Shown here: one piece after another, positions 48,971-62,965 of the stretch
How the letters are laid out: the number at the start of each line of letters is the position of its first letter
Numbering within the stretch: the first letter of the stretch is position 1
Assembly (NCBI RefSeq): GCF_023343835.1
Contig: NC_064437.1
Coordinates: 13,109,001 to 13,173,000 of the forward strand
Source of the DNA: Lagopus muta
Taxonomy: Eukaryota > Chordata > Aves > Galliformes > Phasianidae
Direction: 5' to 3'
Length of the DNA stretch: 64,000 nucleotides
Position numbers and translations under genes: made by a program
Notes under the pieces: model-generated
Databases searched by the model: none
Told to the model about the DNA's origin: nothing
The model's input: the letters and a program-made list of their open reading frames with translations, nothing else

Positions 48971-51900
48971 ACAGAAAAAAAGAAAAAAAACAAAAAAGAG
49001 GAAAAAAAGCTGCTTACATTTCCCCACAAATAATATCCTGTCATGTTTTCTGTGGTCAGGACAACGCTCAGCCACATTCCAGCAGACTTTCACAAACACT
49101 ACCAACAGGAATTATTTTTTTCTCCTCCAGGCTTCACCTCTTAGCAGCTATTATTGACATGCTAGCTCTCCAGCTAGAAAGGGAACCAGGTGGCCAAATC
49201 AGGGCTCAGTGGAAGCTGATAATTACGTAAGTCTATGGATTCTCTGGTTTAGCGGATCTGTGCTGCCTTCCAAGCCAACACACAATTCCTGATAATGAGG
49301 CACAGAGGTAGCAGCTGCCCTCTGGCCCTGTACCTCTGCAGAGGTGCAAGCCTCTTTATAGCAGCTTTGTTAAAGCTGGATTTTTAAAGTTTCTTGCCTA
49401 TGACTGTACATTTCTTCAACAACGTGCATAGATTTGTAAGCTATTTGACACATATGGGCAACAGTCCCACCAAAAACAAAGGTCAGGGACTTGATATGTG
49501 CTTGAGGACCCCTCACAGTGGTGCTTCTTTTTGCAGTTCTCCAGATCTGCGCCAAGGCTAAGAACCAGGACAGCTATCTGCAGAGGTGCAGTACGTTCCA
49601 CACACAGTAAGCTGGAGTCATGCTACAAAATACAGTGACAAAAAACTTGGAAGGATTATCCTGATGCATTTGTGAGTGCAGAGCAGAGAAACAGTATCCT
49701 GTAAGAATTTCTCCTGGCTCCAGCAGTGATTTTCTCCATGATTATGAAAAAATCATTTTGTTTCTAGATTCTATTGCCTGTACATAAAAGGGATTAATAC
49801 TTGCATAACAACACTCACTAACTTAAGGAATATTGCAAACATTTAATGTCCATAGAGCACAATGAGCAAGAGCCTGGTAAGACTTACTCTTCCTACTCCA
49901 AGATCGCCCCCAGTGGCTCATTAGCAGCTGACTTTACAGTTATATATGCAATTTTCCACATGGGCCACCTTCTAGGGAAAACAGATGGTGAGAAAGAACA
50001 TTCCTTCCCCTTATCATCACCCCTCCCAAAGAAGTAACTTCTTCATTTTGACAGATATTTTCCCACCATTAACATTTAACTTCAAAAAATGAAAAGCAAT
50101 GGTGTGTGTTGGACAAATAAGTAGCTATACACAGGAGAAATTAACACTTTATGAAAAGGGAAGATTCTGAATTGAGATAATTACATACGCGTCTGTATTT
50201 CCTTTTGGTTTTGTTTGTCTTTCTGGGAAGCCTACTAACGTTAGAGACGTATTTGGTCTTCTACCGGATTTTTATGCACTCATTACCATGACAGATGACA
50301 GACTGAATGGTCTTTTATATATAGTTGTCATAGATACATTCTAGAATTTCCCAAGCTTGTTCTCAAACACTGACATACAAGAACATGAATGAGTTAGAAT
50401 TTCTGTCTAGTTCCAACATACTGCTGTATCATATATGGCCATTTCACTCGATCCATGAGAAATTCCTCTGGTCCACATCATGCATTAATCTAAATGCCAA
50501 GGAGGGAAAATAAATTTTATGACCCTTCTCTCTACCCTCTCACAATGCAATAACATTTACCTATGAGGTAAAACTGCATAAGAATCACTGGGTTCTGTTT
50601 TCTCCTGACATTAGGCTGTTGACAGAGATAAAGACGCAAAGAGAAAAACTCCATCTTCAGCACTGACACAAAATGTTCTTGAGACATCAAAGGGGAAAAT
50701 AATCTATTTCTGAAAGGTGGATATGTTTAACCCAGGACACCCGTGTTTCATATCTGTTTCTTCACTTACGCTATAACTGATTGAAAGGCAGTTAAAGAAA
50801 ACAGAGGTTCAAGTGTTTTTATTTGCAAAACATATGCATGACTTCGCACAATTATCAGCTGGTACCTCCAAGTTGTGTAAGATGCCAGAGGACCACCACA
50901 GGTCTGATACTCCCATAACTGCCTCCCTCCAGCAGCCCAGCAAACCGTGTTCATATGCAGAAACACACACACTAATGAACTGGCTAGGTCTTCAATAACA
51001 GCTGATTTATATAAACTACAATGGTTTCTACTGAGTTTAATGTATTTATAACACATTGCAACGTATAAATATGCAGCAGGAGGGGACCTCATGCTTTGCA
51101 TATCTTTTGATCAGGCACTGTGTTTATTGTCACTCATTTTGAAATTAGATGCCAAAATAGAAGAGACTTCAATCACAGTAACCCTATCTCATGGTGGTTT
51201 CAGAGAGCACCCTCCAGCAAAATGCCTAATTAGCAGCACTTTCTGAAGATTTGGGGCACCCAACTTGAGACAATCTGTGTCTGATTTCCAGAACTGCTGA
51301 ACACTCACAGCTCGCATTGACATCAGTGCAAATAGTGCAGCCTGAAGGCCAGGCACAAATGCGCCAAGAGACTGGGCACCACGATGCACACAGTGGGTGG
51401 TCACTTCAGTCTGCACATATGCATGGTTATCATCAGAAAATGCTGCATATTACCTGACTCCATCAGCATAAAATTAAGCTTCTCATTTGCAGACAAGCAA
51501 AATAAAAACGAAGTCCCTGTTTTGTATTTGAAATGTTTTTTTTTTTTGAAGATCATGGTGTCCATCGGTACATATCAGTTGCAGAGCTAACTGGGAGCAC
51601 CATTCCATGCACCAATTCATTTATCTAGATTCTCTTCGCTTCAAACTGCTCTCAATGTCTACTACTTTTCCTAGAATTTCTTAAGTTTAGAATTGTCATT
51701 TTGCAATCATAAACACATCCAGGAAAGCACAGATGGAACTCAAGAATTTTAGGTAAGTTTACAAAACACCTTGATAAATCTAGAATTAAAGGGATTAGGG
51801 AAGAGAATTGCCTATGCCTTCAGCACTTAGAAGTAAAAGAAATGGATGTTTAAATTTCCTCTTTAATCAGGAAAAGAGCAAACAAGGTGTTAAGAAGACT

Positions 51901-54900
51901 CCAACGGATCACAAAACAAAAATGGCCACTGTTCATTTAAGTCACAGGATAGAATATTTATATCACCAACATTTCTATACTTAGACAAGCCAAAGAACAA
52001 TGTGCTTTCTCTAGAGTGCTTGGGGAAATGTTCCTGCTGAGGGGATATTTTCTTGTTTCTGAAAGCCTAGCGAATTATATTTTTACTTCACACTTCTTTT
52101 ATAGCTGCTAGTTATGCAGCTGATGTGACTGCCACTGATAGGGCGATTTTGCAGCGATTTCTATTAATATCAGCAACAAAGCACCAAATGACTGACCCAA
52201 ACAAAAAGATGTAATATTTGCAAAGATTCGCATTCATTACTGCATGTAAATGTTTGTAATTACTCTACTGCTTTTTTACTTTTTGGCACATACTGATGTA
52301 GGCACAATGCTAAAATGGAACTACTGCATGGGGAGGGAAAAACCAAATCCACTAACAGTAGTCTCCAAGTGAGGACTATTTGAACTGTTCTAGCCATTTA
52401 TCATGTGAAAGTGAAACAAGTTTCCAAATTAAGACAACTGTTACTAAAGAGCTACAATTCATCTAAGAGAATAACTGCTCTAAGAGCGAATATTTCCAAT
52501 CCATTCAAGGAAATAGACACAAAGGTAATAGAAGGGATAGTTCTCAATTTTCTTGGACAAAACAAAGTAGTCCAGTTGAAATTTTTGTACAAGCAAATTG
52601 AGACTTACGAGTTCCACCTCTTGATCAACCCCATGAGTAATCACAATCACCCTAATATGCTGTTACCAGGTAAACCCACTCACTCTCTGAAGAGGAATAG
52701 GAAGGATGAGAAATACCACACTCCAGTAAATAAAAACAAAGAAGCTGCTAGCACATACAGGCATTATTCTCTTCAATTCAAGATTTATGAAAGGAAAAGT
52801 AACACACTGTAAATTGTGCAGCCAGCCCGGGAAGCTCAGTTCAACTGCACTCCATGTCACTTGTGCGTCTGCAGTGCGATTTGTTTGCAGCTTTTATGAG
52901 ATTCTCTGGTCAAGATGAGAAGAACAAATTCTCCAGGCAATTCACAGTCCCAGAGGCATCTCACAGCTTCTCATTGCCCGTATTACACAGAGAATTTATA
53001 AACAAGCAAATCCAGTCATAAGGATTTTTCTCACTAGTTGCCAAGTATTTGATAAAGGCTAACCCTTGTTTAGAGAGCAGGAACACACTGAAGGCATCCA
53101 CTGCACTCTACTGCCACAGCTCAGCCATGGATTCAGTCACACACAGGCTGAGAAAAAAAAAAATAGCAGTAAGGGCAACATATAGAAGTCAAGGATCTCT
53201 GACCAGGAATCTCCCACTGACAGACAACAGCAAATGTGATTGCTTTGGAATTCTAAAGCAATTTGAGAGGTACTTCTCCCTACTTGCTAGTGGAGAAATA
53301 TACATATGACTGCATCTTTCTTTGGATTAAATCACCAGCTAGTGCAAATGGACCTCAACTTGAATTCTTCTTGCCTTGCAAAATTCTGCTCTATACAGTT
53401 AGTCTGCTAAAAATGAGCAGTATCGTGTTGCTCCACAATTTCAGAAGACAAAACTCTGTCCTAGGACAGGGTCTTCAGGTTCAGATTTGGCAGAAATGCA
53501 GACTGTCAATTTCTGCTGCTGCTGCAGTGCTGTTCTGGGCTAGTGCTGGCCCTTGTCTTGAGAACTGATCCAAATCAAGGAATGAACATGATACTTACTG
53601 TGCAACCTCATACAGATTAAAGAAACGGGTCAATTTTCATAGCGAGGGAGCAAAATATTCTCTATGTTATCATTACAATTGGTAAAATGAGAGCTTGGAT
53701 TTCACATTAATGACAATTATGTAAAACAAAAAAAGCAAATGCTGAGCAGCATCACCCTCCATACTGCACATCCAGGAACTGTGAAGAGAAGGGAAAATCC
53801 AGTCTACGTTGCTGGGAAAAGATATTAAAAATTCAGAAGTATTTAATAATTTAAACAGTCAGACCACTGACCTTAAAAGTTGTGTTAAAAATTAAGAACC
53901 TCAAAGAAAACTTATTCAAAAATACAGACTGTACTTTAAATGGATTATTAGTTCCCCCAAAATATTACATATGACTGAATTTAATAACAAATTATGCATG
54001 AACACAATTACAGGTAAATGCGATAAGATCTGAGGACTTCAGAGCACAGCAACACAGCATCAAGCTGTGGCAGTAAGCAAGTGTGACACCTGCAGAAAAA
54101 GCCTGGCTGAGGCACTAACAACTCCAATCTGTGCTCAGCTGATGGCTGGCATAGCATCGAGGACATTTGCAGTCTGGCAAAATATTTGTTGTGAAACTCA
54201 TCTCATTTTAGATTTCATTTTAAGTGTGACTACAGTTCTCTTATCCATCATACCTTGCGAAAAATTGCCTCTAACATTTGTATTCTTTTCCCTCCATTTT
54301 ACTACCCCTAATCTATTCATCATGAAGGGCAAAATAAAGCATCACTCGAACAGTGATTTAAGAAACATGGATATGATCTGAAACCTGGGATAAACAAAGA
54401 TGTGCTGTCACTAGCATGGATTCAGTGGAACAGTGCTTAAATGCTACTCCAAAAAAACCTGAAGATTGCAGTTTGCCAGCCTGAAATCTGACTCATAATT
54501 AAAAATGAATAAGGTATTCTTTATATCTCAGGAAAAATGTTCTTCAGACATACCAGTACAGAATACCAGTATTTTGGATGGTTGGACAATGAATAAACCC
54601 TAGATATACACTCTGTAAAACATGTATGATTATGTAATAAGCTCTGGACTATTATTTTAGTGTATGCACTGTGTAGATAATAAACCCTTCTCTTAAAAAG
54701 AACAACTTTTTGGGTTTTGGTTTAAAAAAATTGAAAGCTTGGTTAAGCTGTGTACAAGAGAAGTGCATCTTTGATTGTCGAGTGCTGAAATATCTTGCTC
54801 CATTTGCATTGGCTCAGGAAATGATCTCTGATCTCAAAATTGTTGATGCTAAAAAAGGAACATTGTCTTAAAAGAGCAAAGCAGACAATACTATAAAAAT

Positions 54901-56139
54901 AATGAGCTGGGAAGACTCTTAAGCCTTTTACATAATAGAACTGCTCACTGCACTGATGAAGATTCCCTCAAGGCCCAGTGTGTAGAGCTTTACTTTTATT
55001 TTGGCTTATACAGGCAAACAGCACAGCATCAATTAAAGAGGCCACTTATTTACTAAGCATTCAAAGTCTACAGCAGTTAAGAGGATTAATTGTCTTCATG
55101 CACATAAAATTTAAACATAAGAGATTAAAGACAAACCAACCTGGTCACACACAACTAACTTCAATTAACCTATCTGCACTCGCTAAGCGTATTTGTTAAT
55201 AAGCACAGACCACTGGTTCCAGTTCAGATCCTGATCCTGCAGCAAGTTTTTTTTCCTCCCAGTGATCAGCAAGGAAAGGAGTGCAGTCAGAACACAACTT
55301 CAGAAAATAATAACTCTTGGAATAAAGTGTAAAGGCACAGCAGCAACTGAGATGTTGAAAACGTACATGGAGACATCCACTTTCAGAAACAGATATAATT
55401 TGAACTTCCAAGCAGTGTTAGCAGCATTGCTATAGTCTGAAATCTGAAAACAAAACTGCTAATGATGGGACAGGAAACCATACCACGTGAGCTACAATGG
55501 CTCCATCCATTTCCGCAGAGTTACTGAGCTAAAGTGATTTACATCCACCACATTAAACGTCCCAAAATGGTGAATGGAGATTCCTCACCCTTGAGCAATT
55601 AGAGTGCAAACACTGAGCTTCAGCTCTGCTTGGTCAGGAACCCAAGTTCCTCGAGAACTTCACTGCACAGGAGATTGCAAGAGCTGCAGCAGCAGGAAGA
55701 CTCACTCAGGACAGGTTTACTGATGTTGGTTTTCCTTACTGAATTCACATCAAGGCCTTTTCCAAAATCCAGTGCTAACTTTAAATCCTTCTGTGCTGTA
55801 CAACTTTCTATCTCTGCTGTGGATGAGGGGGTTGAGGGTGCTGGAAGAGCAGGGGGGGCTGTGGTTCAAGCAGGTCCAAGTGCCAGTACCCACTGCCTCT
55901 GGTCCCTCTGAATGTGCCTCAGCCACTCAGCATGGTGATAGCAAAACACAGAGCCTTCTCCACAGACAACAGCCCTGTGCCTCACCTGTACTGGGGAGTT
56001 TCCACAACGACCCAGCTTCTAACATGCATTATCCCTTCTGATTTCAAGATACTGCACATCATCAAACAGCCCCCCCAGAGTGTCATAATGCAAGTCCTAC
56101 ATTCAGCTAAAGACGTAGTGGGTTTTTAATTATATTTTT
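48971..56139. other. non-coding background
   Basis: No gene or mobile element is recognised. A/G-rich patch near 48975-49008. The longest frame, 52405-52812 (135 codons, plus), is AT-rich, Lys/Asn-rich and domain-free, as expected for a chance frame. A GC-richer patch lies at about 55630-56040 with overlapping plus-strand frames and no domain. Confidence 0.55.
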
Positions 56140-56235
56140 AAAAGAAATAGATGTTACCGATAGCTGTCATACCGTGTGCCTACCCAATAAACAGCAGGCT
56201 AATTACATGACAATTAGGTAACAACGAAGAGACAC
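56140..56235. promoter_or_regulatory. possible regulatory block with homeodomain dyad
   Basis: CTAATT (56199-56204) and AATTAG (56212-56217) form a perfect inverted pair with a 7-bp spacer, a plausible paired homeodomain site. Surrounding sequence is repeat-free. Inference only. Confidence 0.25.
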
Positions 56236-59200
56236 ACAGCAAAACTTACGCTAGTATTTCTAGTTCTCCTGATTAATATTTCACTTGAAGCAGTCTTGAG
56301 AGAGTATCATTTTTAACAAATAGCTTCATTTGTGGATTTTTTTTCCTACTCTCACTCCCATTAGCCCTATGCAGGTAATCACCTCAGTTAGCTACACAAA
56401 ATAGTGGGTTTTATTCCTTATTCTGAATTGCCAGCAGAATTATTGACTAATTTTGCTAATTTCCAATCCACTACACCTGCAAAAGCCCTTCACAGAAGCA
56501 ACTGATAACAGAATTTGGCCTGACGAACTTTCACATGCAGAACTGTGCAGCACTGCCAGTGCAGACGGGTACACCTGGCACCTTCCCTGCTCTGGAGACA
56601 ACTTTTCTGCTGCAGAGCTTCCCTCCTAGCCAGCCATTTTGTTCTAGGTACCTGAAGGAATCCACAGTTCTAAATTAGGAATATAATTTAATATTTAAAA
56701 AATAATAATAAATCAGCCTATATAAAACATCTCTTTTACTTAACTATTTATTAGAGCAGGAACATATCTCTTCCTGTTCTAGACAGTTGCTCCAACAGCT
56801 TAACTCAAGTCTCCGCTTTTGGCTATGGGAACAATTTGTTCGTTTGCTAAAACACAAAGAATTTCAACATGAGAAATTGCACACATGCTCTCCTACATTT
56901 GTAGCCAGCCTCAGGACTGCATCACTTCCGAGCATCTAAATTTTTGATTTAGAAAGATAACAGTAAAACTAGCTGTAGCCATATGCACCATGGTACATTT
57001 CAGCTGTTCCTTGATGTTGTAACCTTTTTACCAATAAACGTGGTGAGCCTGTAAAGACTCTTTAAAACAAAAGCAGTTAGATATATTTAAGTGGAATACG
57101 GGCTTAAGGAAGAAAAGCAGCCTGATGTCTAGAATTTTCCTAAAAGGTCAGATAAGCACAGTGTATTTTGTGCTCCATTTTCAGAAGAACAGGATAATAG
57201 ATTTTTCGAAGGCACCACCTACCCTATCCTCATGTCCTTCAATTTTCTTCTGTTCTAAAAATTTTTGTTTTTGTCTCCTGTTCTTTGTCCCTTCAGTGCA
57301 CCAAGCCATGAAACACAAAGCATAGATTTGCTGTAAAATGCTACCTGTGCAAACATCTGGAAGTGCTGTAATAGGATTGTAGAATCAGGAGTTTGTGTTC
57401 TAATTTTTGAGTGTAGATATTCAACAGTAGCAAACAGCCCACAAAGACATAAATAATACTCAACTGCAATAATTCTCTTTCATACTTGCAAACTGATATG
57501 ATTTGATACACACAAAAGTTAAAAAAAAAAGAAAAAAAAAAAAAACTGAAAAAAAAAACCAAACCAACAATTCAATAAACACAGGACACAGAACCTAAAA
57601 GAACTTAAGTCCTGATTTTTTTTCACAATTTAAGTCCTTAATCACAAAGGTTATCTTCTGTTACACACATAATTTCATAAAAAATGTGTATACAAGTTAA
57701 GAGAGGAATATATTTTAAAATTGAGAATATCATCATACTTACGGGATAATATATTTCCAAGCTTAATATTACCTGAGTCATCAGGTTACCCTCAATATAC
57801 ACAAAGTAATAATCAATAAAATAAAAATACAAGCAAGAAATTAGGTAATCTGAAAATCATCAGTTTTGCATAAGGTACACAGAGGAAGTACAGAAGAGGT
57901 CTGATTCCATAAGAAGGGATGTGCAAAGGATGGAGATCATCCTTAGATAATCTGTAATCCACATTTAAAAATAAATAAATAATAATAATCTTGCCCATAA
58001 AGCAAGATGTGCCACTTAAGTAACAGCCTTTTTCTTAACCTTGTATTTCACATTTGCTAGTCTGGCAGAATCACTTTAACCTAGAAGTCTTTGTGTGTAA
58101 TCTTCACTTCTTGTCTATCCTCTTGTTTTTATCTTGCATTTAATGTGTATACAGCTGGTACATAAAGAACCTTAGCCGGAACAGAACTAAAAATCACTGA
58201 GAAATCCTCACTGAAAAAGGAATCACTGCATTATAGGATTAGCGTGTTGAAAAATGCTTTTTCTGAAAGCTTCAGCAAAGGTAGAAACTGGCCATGTATA
58301 AAGTCAAGGTCAGTTGTTGCATTCATGAAGAAGAAAGAGTGTTTTGTGCCATCAAAGAAGAGATGATTAGTTTCTCAGTCTCAGAGTGTTATTTCACAAC
58401 TCTTTGAAAACATCATCAGGTGATGTATCTCAAGTCAGTTCACATTTCAGTGAACTAGCCCTAAATAATTGTCCTACTAAAAGCAATACAGATTATGACT
58501 AGAAAGTTATGATTTTATTGATATAAACATTAACAACATTTTTGAAAGAATCTTGTCTACACATTAACATAATATTAGAAATGTCAAAAATACTCAACAA
58601 ATCAGCTTTTCTTTCCTCTTTTAAGTTTGGATACAAGTTAAAATCCAATTCCCACATGACAGTATAGGATAAGATTTTTAAAATATTGTGACATTGATTA
58701 TCCAAACTCTAGATATCCAGAACTCTTGCTCACTGAAATTAGGCTGTATGTCCTAACTATCTCACCTAACTCTACCTAACTATCAGGGGAACTTATTTAA
58801 CACAATTAACTAAAACTCTGATCGTCTGAATTCGTGTTTGACATTTCATGTGACATTTGGATTATTAAAGCTGTAAGCGCCCTGGAAATGAAAAGGCTGA
58901 AATGAGCTAGGAGGCAAAGACTGTACTGATGACTTAGTTATTTTTAAAACTGTACCAGGTGCTTAGCTGGACAAATAGAGGAGTCACCAATGTGGAATGG
59001 CCTTGGTAAACTCACAGATACAGTGTGCTATGGAACAGAAATGCCTGGGAAGAAAGAGTACAAGAGTTACAGTAATATGATTACACGGTTGCATAGTTAA
59101 GGAATGTGAAAATCTTGATGGCTCAGTTGCAAGTCTGCTGGTCATTTTGTGTGTGTAATTATTATTGATTTACTTCTTGATAGAATCACAGAGAAAGCAC

Positions 59201-59381
59201 GGAAGAGAGATTTGAATGAGTAGATCCAGACCTAAATGTAGATTTGAAACGGTGTTCTCATTTGGCTTTAATTATTTTAATGGCATTTTTTACTCTGTTC
59301 TTTAACATACGTGTTTTTTCTCCTGACTTCAAGCTACCGTGTACTCTGCTTTAGCAAAATAAAGCAGTCGAGTGGGGAATG
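56236..59381. other. non-coding background
   Basis: Contains an A-rich simple repeat near 57521-57558. No gene or mobile element is recognised. Confidence 0.55.
57521..57558. repeat. A-rich simple repeat
   Basis: A-runs interrupted by G and by CTG; yields a poly-Phe minus-strand frame that is an artefact. Confidence 0.88.
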
Positions 59382-59502
59382 GGCACTGAAGGCAAAGACT
59401 CAATAAAAGAGCAGCATGCTTTTCAATCTGGCCTTTTAAAACATCCACTATCAGAGGGCTTTGGAGGTTTAAAGGATTAGATACCATGACACATCTGTCA
59501 GA
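59382..59502 (+). promoter_or_regulatory. duplicated non-coding element, copy B
   Basis: Second copy of the element at 44556-44677, same orientation, about 14.8 kb downstream. Shared landmarks in order: GGCACTGA, AATAAAA, GCAGCATG, CAATCTGG, GGCTTTGG/GAGCTTTGG, GGATTAGA and the identical 17-bp end (59486-59502) with the TGACA-CATC-TGTCA dyad (59487-59500). Flanks outside these limits do not align, so this is not part of a larger segmental duplication. Function is inferred. Confidence 0.6.
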
Positions 59503-62039
59503 TTATTATGTAAGAAAACTCTCCTGCTGTTTTCTGTGGGTAGAATGTCTGCTGTAGAATACTTTAAAACAGTTTTAAAAACAAAAACACAGAAAATAGG
59601 CGATATTTCAGTTGCTTCAAGGTGTGTTTTTGTGAGAAAATAACAACTTATTTTTCCTGGACTAAAAACAATCTATATTTAGTGCCCTGACTGCACACTT
59701 GTGCCTGAATATGGATTAGCAGAATACACATGCTCTTACTGTTCACAACAGAGATTGTACAAAAAAAATCAGGATTTGTAGGCTGCAGTAACTTAGCTAT
59801 AATTTACAGACCCAGGAATCACTGGCAGCACGTAAACAAGAGCAGTGAAATAGGAAATGATAATTCATGTCATACTTCAGGTATATGCTTACAAGATTTT
59901 AAATGATTGCTAATCCTAGGAAACCTTTCTGGGTAAAACAGAAGCCCGTATTATTTCAGGAAAAAAATATCTAATACCATTCTACTGCTCACACCCTTTA
60001 TTTTGGCAACACAGTTACACCTTTCACCTTTCTGTAGAAGAAGACTGTGTTTCACCAGTGGTGAGGCAGAAAGATCCACATCCTGTTGCTGACAGCAGTG
60101 CAGAGCAACAGCTGCTCTCTGGATGTACATCAGACATGACTAAAAGCTGCAGCATTGTTAAAATAATTATGAGAAGCAAAAGTCTGAAGCCATCATCCAC
60201 CAGTTGGATACTACAGATTTAAACAATTACTATAACTTCTGTATTGGTCAATTCTGATCTCCAAGTTCTGTAATTTTCATGCCCCTGCTGCGCTTTTAGA
60301 CATCTCACCCTTACAGCAGGAGGCCAGATGATGCAGGGCTGTTTAGGTGGTAAGAGCTACAGTGCTGCGCTATGCAAACAAATCACAGAAGCACACACAG
60401 CAAGACCTGAATTGGAACCTTCTCCCATTCCAATAATTTCTCTCTCTCTCAGCAGCTGCAATTTAGCTCTTCCAGAAATTCCACTACCAACTGCATAAAG
60501 CATTTTGGGCACTGCTTTGCATAGGCAGATGAGCAGAAAATAGTCTTCAGTAGACAAAAACTAGAAAGAGGCAAACTAAAATCAGCAAAGCTCTGAAATA
60601 TCTCCTTAAGCTTCGATCAGTAATCATTGTGGCCAAAATACGGGGGGATGGCAGAATAGTTGTTGGGTTTTTTCTTTTTTAATATTTTTTTTCTTTTTAA
60701 ATAAACGTACATAGTATATTTGTCTTTCAAACCTGACTTGCGCAGGAGCACAGTATGACTTTAAAAGTGCTCCCTGCTGAAGGTTCAACAGTTGTTTTAT
60801 GCTGACATTGCCACAGTTTGGAGCAGCTGGGCACTGGCCTCAGGCAATTGCCCATGGCTCTTGAAGGATGCAGTCTAGAGCAAGAAACTTCTGTGTAGCT
60901 ATGGTGTCTGTTAGAGCATTGGCTGAGCACATGAGGCTGTCAGTGTAGGCACACTTGGTCACTTTCCACTTCAGAAGCACTAACCCACCTGCATAGTAGT
61001 TCCCTGCTTTAGTTTCTCCTGCTTTCAGCCTGCAGGAGCCGAAAGGCTACTCAAACTCATTTGAACATACTTTCCAGAATTCATGGTCTAGGACTGGTAG
61101 TTTCACGGTTTCATTGTTTGCATTCCTGCAAACCAGAGCACCAGGAGCGGAAGATTTCTGCAAGAGAATAACTAAGGCAACAGAGCAACAGCAGTTGTGA
61201 AAAATACAGATCTCAGCCTGATAAGGGCTCAATAACAGCACTGCAGATTACACTGACCAATATTTGTAAAAGGTAGGTACCTTCTGTTCACAGAAATTGT
61301 ACAAACTTCGTCTGGAAATGAAAGTCCTATTTATGCTGCACATATAGAACTGGCATTCACACTGAAGTCCATTTAATTCACATTGATAAATTCACACAAC
61401 TTAATAGTCAAAATACCACTCCTGATTGTGCACACAGAGAACTACAAAAGCAAGCCAAAAGAATAGTCTAGCTCAACAATTCAAAATTTTCCAAGAAGAA
61501 AATTCCAATTTACGAGAGGAAAAAGAAAATCAAAAACAAGTAAATAACATGGTTTGGGTCAAGAATTACATACAAAACCGTAAATGCAAAAACCCATGGG
61601 ATGTCTTATTTAGATGCTTGCTGTGCAGACTCCTCCCTAGCCTGTATAATGCATTACAAACCCCCACAGCTCAGAAAGAGGAAATACTCTTGCTGCACAC
61701 TGATGGTCAATATTAGGAAGTTTGATCTAGGAGTTCGATCCACGGAAAGAAGCAATAGACGAGGTCCTGCAGTGGTTTTCCTGAATTAAACACAGAACAA
61801 CTTGCGTTTGGACAGAATAAGCATCCCCTACTCTGCTGAGAACCAGCCGACGTTCTTTTACAAGAGCTCACACCTTCGAAGCAGCAGTTTCAGACATGCT
61901 CTATTTCCAGAGAAATATATTTCTATTTAACAATGCTTTCAGAATTGTGAATTGAGAGATCTTGCGTAAAATTTGTGCATGGTCGTGCCAGTAGATTGCT
62001 AAATGTATATACATTTTGTCTTGCCTATATACAAGCCCT
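59503..62039. other. non-coding background
   Basis: No gene is recognised. T-rich runs near 60668-60700. A faint tRNA-SINE resemblance near 60340-60440 was judged too weak to annotate. Confidence 0.55.
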
Positions 62040-62200
62040 ACGTTTAGACTTCGGGCTGCTGAAGCAGCTAGCTCTGCTGGGGGGAGGAGACCCAGGCTGG
62101 ATGCGTTCACACAGCTGGCAGGGAGCGGCACGGGCAGCGCCTCAGGGGCAGCGCCTGCCTGGCACGCTCAGGGTCGCTCTCTGAGCACGGAGGTCTCAGA
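62040..62200. other. locally CpG- and GC-rich segment
   Basis: About ten CpG dinucleotides in roughly 150 bp, against a CpG-poor background. Includes a 14-bp imperfect tandem (GGGCAGCGCCT at 62132 and 62146). Plus-strand frames run across it in two registers with no recognisable domain. It is shorter than a usual CpG island. It may be an exon, a small promoter or a GC-rich repeat. Confidence 0.4.
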
Positions 62201-62839
62201 TGAAGAGCTGCTTTTTCCTGCAGACACACCACAACAAGCAAACACAGGCTCAAAGCCTCAGGCACAGCCAAATCTACTTGCTCTATCTTTTCTTAGCTCT
62301 CCAGGGCCCGAACCTGCTCTCACTCCCACAACAAGAATCTGACAGAGCTGGCCTTTTGTTCTTCACAGGAAACTGTCACAGAATACTGAACTTAGAAATT
62401 AAGTATTTATTTTTAATAGGAGTAAACAGACGCAAACACGTGGAAAAGTCCAGGCTATGAATGGAAATTATTTCGCACCCAGTAACCCCCACACCAGAAC
62501 TTCCTGCCTGCAGCACCGAAGCACATTTTCTCCCTATTACAAACATACTGCCATTTACACTGCCTCTGGCCACGTTTAGATTCAAACTCACTCCTATTTT
62601 GCACGTACTTTGCATTTCATTTCTGTAACTATGAACCATCCACATTCCCAATAAACATGACAGCACCTGTTCAGCCCCTTGTTCCCCCTGCACTCCCCAG
62701 CTAGCCCCAGCCAGCAAAGGGTCACAGAACAAACACGTGCTCCATCCTCCAGTGCACTGGAAGTTGCTTTTCAGCTGACATTTCCCTGAAGCAAATCCCA
62801 ATGCAGGCGTTTCAGGCTGTGGGATCTTTTCAAAAACCT
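62201..62839. other. non-coding background between GC-rich patches
   Basis: No gene is recognised. A 141-codon minus-strand frame (62376-62801) has no recognised domain. Confidence 0.45.
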
Positions 62840-62965
62840 TTCAGGAGCCGGGGCCTTGCCCGAGGGCACTGAGTGCCGAGAGCCCTGGGCACCACCAGGA
62901 CCTGCGTCAGATCATTGGCAGGGCACAGCCCGAGGGCCCCAGCTCACAGCATCCTTGCAAGCAGA
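62840..62965. other. second GC-rich patch
   Basis: GC-rich with about five CpG in 110 bp and repeated CCCGAGGG strings (62867-62874 and 62929-62936). No exon can be defined. Confidence 0.4.

Noticed and set aside
52405..52812. 135-codon plus-strand open frame
   Set aside because: AT-driven Lys/Asn/Ile-rich composition with no domain; upstream and downstream context is ordinary background.
60340..60440. Possible tRNA-derived SINE (GGTGGTAAGAGC near the start)
   Set aside because: Only a weak A-box resemblance; the B box is unconvincing.
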